Assembly: GCF_031143425.1 (NCBI RefSeq)
Contig: NC_090439.1
Span: 352,340,027 to 352,404,026, forward strand
Length of the DNA: 64,000 bases
Origin: Pleurodeles waltl
Lineage: Eukaryota > Chordata > Amphibia > Caudata > Salamandridae
Reading direction: 5' to 3'
This document shows positions 56,760-64,000 of the stretch, in pieces; position 1 is the stretch's first letter; the number at the start of each line of letters is the position of its first letter. Both the position numbers and the translations under genes were made by a program. Below the pieces are notes generated by a model. That model made no database searches, was not told where the DNA came from, and was given only the letters and a program-made list of their open reading frames with translations.

Positions 56760-56842
56760 ACTTGTCATAATTGACGTCTTAGCTGATGCTTTAGTTTAGT
56801 GTTTGTATTCCTCATTCCGCATTAGCTTTGAACCACCTTTGA

Positions 56843-56857
56843 CCGGCAAGTGGAGGG
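56843..56857 (+). promoter_or_regulatory. Polypurine tract of the provirus
   Basis: The purine-rich AAGTGGAGGG directly precedes the TGTTGTGTAG start of the 3' LTR. Plus-strand DNA synthesis primes from this tract. It fixes the 3' LTR boundary. Confidence 0.65.
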
Positions 56858-57120
56858 TGTTGTGTAGCTATTTTAGCCATGTTCTGAACACATTGTTTTA
56901 GCTAACTAGGCCTGCAGCTGTGCACTTTAAAACAATTACATTTTATTCAGCATTGCTTTATTTTTCTAACAATAACTACATTTGCGGCGCTGTTTTATTT
57001 TCAACATCTCATTGTTCTTTTGCCTAGGAAAGTAACAAGTTCTTAGTAGGACATGTAGTTCACTTTGGGCTTTTTCCAAGGCTACAGTCTGATAGGGTTG
57101 CCGACAAACGTGGTATGCTG

Positions 57121-57290
57121 TGTCTCCAACATTCACAAAAACGCACTCATACGTGGGGACCATTTCTTAGAATGTCAGCTGTTTTATTATAAAAACACCC
57201 TTTAGTCCCAGACACGTCAGAGGGAGATTCCAGCTAGAGGACCACAACTGTATGGTGATTGCTGCAAGCTTCGCTACAGCTACTTGCTTA
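57121..57290 (+). other. Extra segment in the 3' LTR, absent from the 5' LTR
   Basis: The 5' LTR reads ...gctttgtctgcttagacgg (around 47950), while here ~165 bases (from tccaacattcacaaaaacgc to gctacagctac) lie between the corresponding halves. No terminal inverted repeats or clear duplication are seen, so it is either an insertion into this LTR or a deletion from the 5' LTR. It lies in U3, upstream of the TATA box. Confidence 0.65.
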
Positions 57291-57860
57291 GACGGCCGAA
57301 CCCTGAACCAGATGGGGACGGTGTCTCTTTAGACCTCAGGCCTCTTCTTCAGGTATGAGGGATGATGTTCTCCCAGGGGGAAACCCGAAGGGCAGATTAG
57401 GCTTAGTATGCTGTGCTCATACTTAGCGTAGGTGAGGGGCTATAAATCCACTCTCCTGTTTAGACAGCATGGTAGGACCGTTTTTGTGTTTTACACTTTT
57501 AGTCACATGCCTGCTCCTATTGTTTTTTATTATTCTCGTTATTGTTATGCACCTGCCTTTATCTAAGATGCAGATATTTTAATAAATGCTTAATTGAATA
57601 TATTCTGCCTCTGTTGTCTTTGCCTGAGTGATATCTTGGTAACTGAGAGAAAGTGATGCGATTTAAAGTACCACAATTCCCTGGGGAGTCTATCTTGCCA
57701 TGAGCCCAGTTGCCACAATCATCTCAGTCAGAGATGGGGTGCTGCTAGTTAGCCGTAAACCCCGGACTAGGGTAACAGGTGTCACATGGTGTGGAATTGT
57801 ACTCAGTACCCACAATCCAGGCGATCCTACCACCCAAATCCAGTAGCCTCATTACCCTAT

Positions 57861-59137
57861 CTCCGCCAAGATTCTTGAGAAGCATGTCAACTCTGAACTA
57901 ACTAGCTATCTTGAGAACCACGAGCTCCTTCATCCCACCCAAATGGGCTTTAGAACTTTGCATAGCACCGAGTCAGCTCTTCTCACTGTAACCGAGTCGG
58001 CTCGCCAGCTCTTAGATCAAGGGACTCATGTAGCCATTATCTTGCTTGACCTGAGTGCAGCCTTTGACACAGTCGATCACGATCTCCTTTGCTGCAGACT
58101 ATCAGAAATAGGGGTAGGAGGCTCCTCCCTGTCCTGGTTATCCTCCTTCCTCAGAGGTAGATCCTTTCAAGTTCTGGACCGTACCTTTTTTTCTGATTTC
58201 TTCCCTTTAACCTGTGGAGTCCCCCAGGGCTCCTCTCTTAGTCCCACTCTTTTCAATGTTTATCTGTCACCATTAGCCAAAGTGATCGCCCCTCATAACC
58301 TTTCACTAGTCACCTATGCAGACGACACGCAGTTGGTGGTGTCCCTCTCCAGCTCTGGAGACTCGTCTGTGGATAACCTCTCCCGCTGTATGAGTGACAT
58401 CACTAACTGGATGATTGAATCCAAACTCAAATTTTATGATGGGAAGTCGGAAGTCTTGGTCCTGGGTAATGGTTCCCCTGCCTTCCCTCTCCCATGTTTT
58501 TCAGATACTTTCAGCAATCTCCCTCCTCCCAAACCCCAAGTTAAGAGTCTGGGTGTGTTGCTTGACCCTCGGCTTACCATGGATCCCCAGGCCAATAAAG
58601 TCTCCTCTACCTGTTTCGGTCTCCTACGCATGTTCAGGAAGATTCTCACCCTTCCACCGCTAGAAGAATCCTAATTCAAGCTTTAATCCTCTCTCGGCTT
58701 GACTATGGAAACTCCTTGTTTCTCAGTTCTCCGCTCTACGTTATAAAGAAGCTGCAGAGAGTGCAAAATGCAGCTGCCAGGCTTCTTACTCATTCACCAA
58801 AACATTCTTCTGCCAAATCGGCTATTTCTACTCTTCACTAGCTCCCCATCAAAGAGCGGATCCATTTTAAATCACTCTGCATTGTCCACAGGGCCCTACA
58901 TGGTAAGGGCCCAATTCTTTTGAGAAAACAAATTTTCCTGCATACTCCATCTAGGAATCAATGATCTTCCTCTCTTAGGTATGTTCACATCTCTCGGTCT
59001 GAGAGAGCTTGGGGCAACAACTCCTTCTCTAGTAAGGCTGCCCACCTTTGGAATGCCCTTCCCTTGGAGCTCCGTTATGAATCCTCAGACCGACTCTTCA
59101 GGAAAAAGCTTAAAACTATTCTTTTCCGTAATTAACT
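57861..59137 (+). pseudogene. L2-type LINE reverse transcriptase, frameshifted
   Basis: In-frame sequence from the 5' truncation through 58674 includes MGFRTLHSTESALLTV, LLDLSAAFDTVDH (first catalytic Asp), CGVPQGSSLSPTLFNVYLSPL and TYADDTQLVV (YADD intact). After a frameshift near 58660 the C-terminal motifs continue (SRLDYGNSLFL, LQRVQNAAARLL, LWNALPLELRY) with additional stops, ending at a TAA around 59135. Same fold and role as the RT at 9120-10766, but more decayed. Confidence 0.82.
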
Positions 59138-59239
59138 TCTGTTCCCTTACCTGCACGTGATCTTCATTGCTTTTAGCGCTGGGATGCCCTTGGGTAACTA
59201 TGCGCTCTATAAATTCTAAAAACTAAACTAAACTAAACT
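57861..59239 (+). mobile_element. L2-type LINE inserted in the proviral 3' LTR
   Basis: The 5' boundary lies within 'attaccct|a' and the 3' boundary within 'aatgag' of the LTR. Comparison with the intact 5' LTR (48511-48527) gives the pre-insertion sequence. The LINE is 5'-truncated, begins inside the RT and ends in a (CTAAA)n tail at ~59219-59239. The 3' end 'gcgctctataaattct' resembles that of the LINE at 9112-10852, but the RT protein is clearly different, so these are two L2-type subfamilies. Confidence 0.88.
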
Positions 59240-59258
59240 AATGAGAACCTACGCAACA

Positions 59259-59262
59259 GGCC
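59259..59262. repeat. Proviral target-site duplication, right
   Basis: GGCC, matching 47675-47678, directly after the CA end of the 3' LTR. Confidence 0.75.
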
Positions 59263-60559
59263 CGTCAGTCTGAAATGCACTGCATTGTGCCAAGCTTAAG
59301 AAATTCCTAATTACCCAAGGGTAACCGGATCCAGGAGTGTCCAGAAATGGGAGAGCCATGTGCCCCTCCCTGTGAATCGCTCTTACCCACGGGGACAGCT
59401 GGTGTCACAAGGGAAAACCCACTCAGTAACACAGTGCTCCCTGCATCCAGAAAGTCTTGTCTCCCCCAGGAAGGGCCAGCACATCATGGGTACTATTGGA
59501 GCACTGCTATGCTCAATTCAGAGGTGCGCCTGGAGAAGGTCAATGCAGTATGTCAATCCCGCTCCCCGTGCCTGTTTCTGGGCGATGCAGGGAGCAAACT
59601 GCACCACAGACCTCCCTTGTGCAAATGCAGGCGGAAGAGTGGAAAGCCTGCACAAAGAAGCTGTTTTGTGGGACGTTGAGCCAGCGAGGCAGCACATGCT
59701 TGATCTCCCACACGGCGCTCGTACTTTCAAGACCTGAATGCCCCACGTTGCATCACGGACACCCAGTAACATTCAATTCCCACCAGTTGGTGCATGCAAA
59801 AAACAGCAACAACGAGAAATACTGAAACCAGCAGTCATCAAAGGAAATTTCTGCCGGCTACATGGTATACTCGGAAGGCCCTGGAGCCATTTACATATTT
59901 GCCTGCCTGATGCCCCATGGAGGCAAGGGCATCCTTAACATAACCCAAGGTGCTCCTGTTATCTTTGGGGCTGCCAGGAGGAACAGTACAACTCAGACAG
60001 AGTCCCCTTCTTGTTTTGTTGTGCCACCCTAAGCCTCCTTTTGGCATAATATCTCATCCTGGGAACACTGTCTACCAGAGATGAGCCTTTTAATTTTATG
60101 GCTTTGGGGTGCAAGTCCAGTGGCTGCCTTGTCACTAGTTTAAAGGAACGAAGACTCATTATAGTAAACTTTTCGAAAGATATTGACAGTAATAGTAGTC
60201 ACAAAGAATCAGTGCACATTTTGCCAGAATCCTGAAATATTTAATTTTGATTGCACTGTGTTTTGATTTTATAATTCTGCCTTTAACTATTATGGTGACA
60301 CTGAAAAAGCCAGAAGGCCTAGGTTTTATTAACTGCACCCACTATACTGAGTTAGGCAAAAGGTGGGGTATTGTGGCTTTGGGGTTCAGGGTTTGCTGGT
60401 GCACACAACGTTAGAGATGCCTCCAGTGCACGGGGTAGAGAGTACAGTTACGGGGTGATTTGACCCGTGGGACCTTTTTGTAGTTCCCTCCTGATAATTG
60501 TGAAGCCCTTTAAAGGGTATTGTGCCTGCCATTCCGAACATATTTGTAAACTTGTGCGA
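59263..60559. other. Unassigned sequence after the provirus
   Basis: Continuation of the DNA into which the provirus inserted (joins 47674). Frames at 59347-59825 overlap on both strands and lack motifs. No host exon was recognised. Confidence 0.35.
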
Positions 60560-61640
60560 TGTATTTAGTACTTTTTTTTTGTAGTCCTCATGTACCACCG
60601 TCCGACTCAGAGGGGGGCCCCAAAACATCAGGCATCCTCCAACCACTCTTTTTCCTCTCTCCGTGTGAGGAGGCTCCAATCCAGAGAACAGAGCTGAGTC
60701 ACTGACCATGTGCTGTATGAGATTCACAAAGCGTACTTAGGATCAAAAGAAATGTAATCATCGGACAGTCAAGGCCCCAAGGTGGAAAATCAAAAATGCA
60801 AACCTTCTAACCAGACTTTGAAAGGAGCCCAAAGCTCTTCCTCTTTTCTCCCCCTCTTGATGCCCAATGTGGAGTTATATATTAGTGCCTCTATCCACTC
60901 CTAAAATGTTAGGGGGAAGACTGACACCCATTTTCTACAAATTTCTCTTCTAGCCAGCAGGATCATATAAAACAGCAGCTTTATTTTCCCCTCTTAATTG
61001 TTCACTGAGTTTGTTCCTGAAGTAAGCCAAACATAACCAGGGAGGGGCCAACTTGACAACTGATCGAAAATATCTCCCTTATTACCTCCTCCACCCTACC
61101 CCAAAATTTAGACGACTGGGACAACTCACAAACATATGGAGATCATCTGCACTATCCAGGCCACACTTTTCACAGGCCCAAACCACCCCTTGCCCAAACT
61201 TAGATAATTTTGCAGGCATCCAGAATGCCCTGTGAATAGTATAAACATGATTCTTTCTCAACGAAGCCGGTCGGACTGTCTCATAAAGGAGTGCATTAGA
61301 AGCTTGCCATAAATCCATAAGTTGCTGGCCCAGCAAATCTTTCCCCCACACTTTATCTGGAAAATAGAAAGCTCCTTCCACTGTCTCCATTATCAACCAA
61401 TACAGCTTTGTTGTCTCATGTCTTAAAGGGGGATTAGAATGTATAAACTATTCCAGCTTATTTGAGGCCCCTACTTCCTCCTTCACTTTCTTCAGCCAAG
61501 TGTAAATTTGAAGGTATTTGAACCTAGAAAAGCGACCTCCAATCTCACAATTCAATATCTCAAAGGATGACAACCTCCCTTCTTTAACCAGTTGTCCCCA
61601 AACCAAGAAGTTCACATCTTTCAATGGGACAGCCAACGTA
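60560..61640 (-). pseudogene. L1-like ORF2 C-terminal relic
   Basis: Minus-strand frames 61636-61448 (DVNFLVWGQLVKEGRL, RFSRFKYLQIYTWL) and 61396-61082 (KNHVYTIHRAFWMPAKLSKFG then WACEKCGLDSADDLHMFVSCP) match the thumb-to-Cys-rich C-terminus of L1-group ORF2 (C-x2-C...H-x4-C). Compare CPRCQGGEVDFYHMVWGCP in the L1 at 33399-40356. A stretch to ~60560 probably includes the 3' UTR; a T-run at 60572-60580 could be a remnant of a tail. RT proper is absent. Confidence 0.65.
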
Positions 61641-61717
61641 TCTCTAGTCCACTCCAGGGAACCTGGCGAGTCCCAAATTGGGGAATACCTGCTGTACTAT
61701 GGGAGTTTAACCCCTTC

Positions 61718-62135
61718 TGTGCCGCGGACGTAATGGTTACGTCCTGCGGCACAGTGCTCATGTTCCCAGGACGTAACCATTACGTCCTGGGCACAGAGCC
61801 CTGAGGGAGCGCTTGTGCTCCCTCTGTGGGGTTCCCCCCCAAGGCAGGGATGGAAGGGGAAGCCCTTCCCCTTCCACCCCCGACAGCCCCGACCCCCCCA
61901 CCCCGCCCTGTGACGTCAGCACGCGATCGCACTCTGACCATCACAGAGGCCTCCTCCCATCGCGCTGGAAGCTCAGCTTCCAGCGCGACCGGAAGAGAAA
62001 TGCTCAGCATTTCTCTTCCGATCACGTGGAGGAGGCCTGAGAGGCTTCAAAGGGAAGGAAAGGAATTTCCTTCCCTTTGAAGTCTCAAATGAGCATTTTA
62101 GCAGCCGGATTGCAAAGCAATTCGGCTGCTAAAAA
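61718..62135. repeat. Chain of consecutive perfect palindromes
   Basis: Successive hairpins: 61718-61753 (arms tgtgccgcggacgtaa), 61765-61791 (arms cccaggacgtaa), 61961-61987 (arms cgcgctggaagct), 61990-62018 (arms ggaagagaaatgct), 62045-62082 (arms cttcaaagggaaggaaa) and 62102-62134 (arms agcagccg.attg). An outer pair gaggcctcctcc / ggaggaggcct encloses the middle ones. The layout is like the Harbinger MITEs at 434 and 40393, but terminal GGGGGTCATT repeats are not seen. It runs directly into the tandem array at 62136. Confidence 0.7.
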
Positions 62136-63712
62136 GCCCACTAGACACCAGGGATTTATTTTTAGGATGAAATTGGCATAAGGGGAGCGATAAACCTCTA
62201 GGCACCAGAGACAATTTTTTTGTTTTTTTTTCTGTTTTTGTTTTGTTTTTTTGAGGTGGGGAGCGACCCCTTAGTCAAGGGTCACTCCCCTAGGGCGCAA
62301 ATTATATTTAGGCCATTTCTGCCCCCCTTGGGGGCAGATTGGCCTATTTTTATGAGGCCAATGTGCCCCCAAGGGGGACAGAAAGCACTAGACACCAGGG
62401 AGTTTTTTTTTTTGGTGAATTTCACGCAAGGGGAGCGACCCCTTAGGCAAGGGTCGTTCCCCTGGGAGGCAAATTTATTTTAGGCTATTTCTGCCCCCCT
62501 GGGGGGCAGATCAGCCTAGGCACCGGGGATTTTGTTGTTGTTTTACAGATGGGGAGCAAACCCTTAGGCAAGGGTCGCTCCCCTGGAGGGGCAAATTGTA
62601 TTTAGGCCATTTGGGGGCAGATCGGCTAATTTTAGGTCAATCTGACCCCAAGGGGGGGCAGAAACTGCTAGGCACCGGGGATCTTTTTTTTTGCGCCAAT
62701 GTCACGCAAGGGGAGCCACCCCGTAGGCAAGGGTCGCTCCCCAGGGGAGTGAGGGGGGCAGCAGGGCAAATTTATTTTAGGCCAATTCTGCCCCCCCGGG
62801 GGCAGATCGGCCTATTGTTATTAGGCCGATCTGCCCCCAGGGGGGGGCAGAAACCTCTAGGCGCCAGGGCTAATTTGTTTTTGTGTTTTTTTTTTTTTGT
62901 TTGTTTTTTTTAGAGATGGGGAGCGACCCATTAGGCAAGGATCGCTCCCCTGGGGGGCAAATTATATTTAGTCCATTTCTGCCCCCCTTGGGGGCAAATG
63001 GCAGATTTTAGGTCAATCTGCCCCCAAGTGGGGCAGAAACCACTAGGCACCGGGGATCTTTTTTTTTTACGCCAATGTCACGCAAGAGGAGCGACCCCGT
63101 AGGCAAGGGTCGCTCCCGGGGGGGCAGGGGAGCAAATTTATTTTAGGACATTTCTGTCCCCTCTGGGGGCAGAAACCTCTAGGCGCCAGGGATAAAAGAA
63201 ATTGTGTTTTTTTTCTGTTTTGCTTTTTAGAGGTGGGGAGCGACCCCTTAGTCAAGGGTCGCTCCCATGGGGGGCAAATTGTATTTAGACCATTTCTGCC
63301 CCCCCTGGGGGCAGATCGGCCGATTTTTGTTAGGCCAATCTGCCCCCATGGGGGCAGAAACCACTTAGGCACCAGGGATTGGTGTGTGTGTATGCGTGTG
63401 TTTTCTTTAGGGGGGCAGCTCCTTGGGTAAGGGTCGCTCCCCATGGGGGCACATTACTGTTGGCCATATCTGCCCCACATTGTGGGTAGATGGGCCTATT
63501 TTTGGAAGGCCCATCTGCCCCCAAGTGGGGGAGAAAGCCCACCAGAGGCCAGGAATTTTTTTTATTTTTTAAATAAGAGGGTGGGGGTATGGTCATACCC
63601 CCACCCCAAATAAATGGGGCCAAAGTTGTTCTGCCCACCAGTGGGCAGATGGGGCAATTACCCCTGATCCACACCCCGGGGAGGCAGAAAGTCTACTAGA
63701 TGCCAGGGAATT
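62136..63712. repeat. Tandem array of ~185-bp hairpin units
   Basis: About nine units marked by 'ggcaccaggga' variants at ~62147, 62207, 62393, 62519, 62672, 62858, 63045, 63183, 63368 and 63550. The commonest spacing is ~185 bp, with some shorter units (~126-153). Each unit contains a T-run, a palindrome built on ggggagcgaccccttaggca with its complement, a ggcaaatt box and a palindrome on tctgcccccttgggggcaga, often a third on atcggcctaat. Units differ by substitutions and short deletions, so the array is not newly amplified. Frames across it simply repeat a Gly/Pro-rich peptide and are not genes. Confidence 0.8.
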
Positions 63713-63713
63713 A

Positions 63714-63739
63714 AATATATATATATATATATATATATT
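63714..63739. repeat. (AT)n microsatellite
   Basis: Thirteen alternating A-T steps following the hairpin array. Confidence 0.9.
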
Positions 63740-64000
63740 GGGGTGGTGGCTACCAACCAGTATGGGCCTGGTTACGCCCCCACCTCAACTGAAGGGGGTA
63801 ACAGTCTTTCAGCTCTCCCCAATACTCTAAAACATCTTATCCCACAGCAAGCAAGAAGACATTTGATTATTTTGGGTTTTAGTTTTTTACATTTGGGCCA
63901 TGAGAGCTTGGCTTACTCTCAAAATCATCCCACTTGGAGAGGTGAGGGCTGCACTTTATGGACTTTGGGACGCTGCCATGTAGAAAAATCCACAAGACCT
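63740..64000. other. Unassigned end of window
   Basis: Starts with a further hairpin-rich piece of the preceding repeat (gtatgggcctggttacgcccccacc) and continues into unique-looking sequence. No gene. Confidence 0.3.

Larger units (their letters stand above)
47679..59258 (+). mobile_element. Foamy-virus-like endogenous retrovirus (provirus)
   Basis: A complete-order provirus: 5' LTR, TGG-type primer site, gag, protease, RT, RNase H, integrase, env, an extra ORF after env, purine tract, 3' LTR. GGCC is duplicated at 47675-47678 and 59259-59262, and both LTRs start TGTTGTGTAG and end CA. Without the nested LINE it is about 10.2 kb. Spuma-like traits seen: no Cys-His knuckle in gag, an N-terminal membrane anchor in the env leader, a basic cleavage site, and an ORF overlapping the env end, as tas/bel1 does in foamy viruses. 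Every main gene is interrupted by stops or frameshifts. Foamy-like ERVs are known in newts; the exact relation needs phylogeny. Confidence 0.8.
56858..59258 (+). mobile_element. 3' LTR of the foamy-like provirus, interrupted by a LINE
   Basis: LTR sequence runs 56858-57860, is cut by an L2-type LINE (57861-59239) and resumes with 'atgagaacctacgcaaca' to 59258. Compared with the 5' LTR it has scattered substitutions throughout and an additional ~165 bp at 57121-57290. TATA (57441) and AATAAA (57581) are conserved. The GGCC duplication follows at 59259-59262. Confidence 0.88.

Noticed and set aside
61718..61791. Rho-independent terminators
   Set aside because: These GC hairpins resemble them, but the DNA is vertebrate repeat sequence with no adjacent gene.
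62220..63674. Frames of 65-125 codons with repeated Gly/Pro-rich motifs
   Set aside because: They are translations of the tandem hairpin units, on both strands, and not proteins.
62136..63712. CRISPR-like array
   Set aside because: Units are ~185 bp, palindromic throughout and without unique spacers. The setting is a vertebrate genome.

Overview
The window looks like intergenic DNA from a very large, repeat-rich vertebrate genome. A salamander is the best guess, most likely a newt (Salamandridae, perhaps Pleurodeles). This is inferred from the mix of elements: PIF/Harbinger-type elements with a GGGGGTCATTMTGAC terminus, very long Gypsy LTRs, L1 and L2 LINEs, and a foamy-virus-like endogenous retrovirus. 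Newts are known to carry expanded Gypsy and Harbinger families, and foamy-like ERVs have been reported from a newt. I found no convincing host exon, tRNA, rRNA or bacterial-type gene. Almost every long reading frame belongs to a transposable element.

Layout. 1-1873: a Gypsy-type LTR copy with a hairpin-rich MITE inserted in it (434-1023). 2907-3448: a related, decayed MITE. 6960-12000 (minus strand): a decayed class I-like ERV pol, split by a recent, 5'-truncated L2-type LINE (9112-10852) whose RT frame is open. 14402-15300 (minus): an L1-like RT relic. 16260-23520: three partial or near-complete long LTR copies, two of them tail to tail. 24320-29235 (minus): a Gypsy element with gag and protease remnants between long LTRs but no RT or integrase. 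30291-31540 (minus): an L1 ORF1 relic. 31779-32100: an AT/GC-palindromic repeat fragment. 33399-40356 (minus): a complete-length L1 with 16-bp target-site duplications, an open ORF1 and a broken ORF2. 40393-40995: a second copy of the hairpin MITE in the opposite orientation. 41169-45226: a 4-kb Harbinger that keeps a spliced Myb/SANT-like gene and the first exon of a transposase, but no DDE domain. 47679-59258 (plus): a foamy-like provirus (LTR, gag, pro, pol, env, extra post-env ORF, LTR) flanked by a GGCC duplication, with an L2-type LINE inside its 3' LTR. 60560-61640 (minus): the C-terminal relic of another L1-like ORF2. 61718-63739: a chain of perfect palindromes running into a ~185-bp tandem array whose units are themselves hairpins, then an (AT)n tract.

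The order of insertion can be read from nesting. The foamy-like provirus predates the L2 copy in its 3' LTR. The class I-like pol predates the L2 copy inside it. The Gypsy LTR at 1-1873 predates its MITE. The full-length L1 lies next to, and outside, the MITE at 40393.

The best candidates for something undescribed are: the ~199-codon ORF after env in the foamy-like provirus, which overlaps the env end as regulatory genes do in foamy viruses; the Harbinger that retains its Myb-like partner gene without a transposase; and the MITEs and satellite built almost wholly from consecutive hairpins. All protein-family calls come from motif reading only, without database searches.
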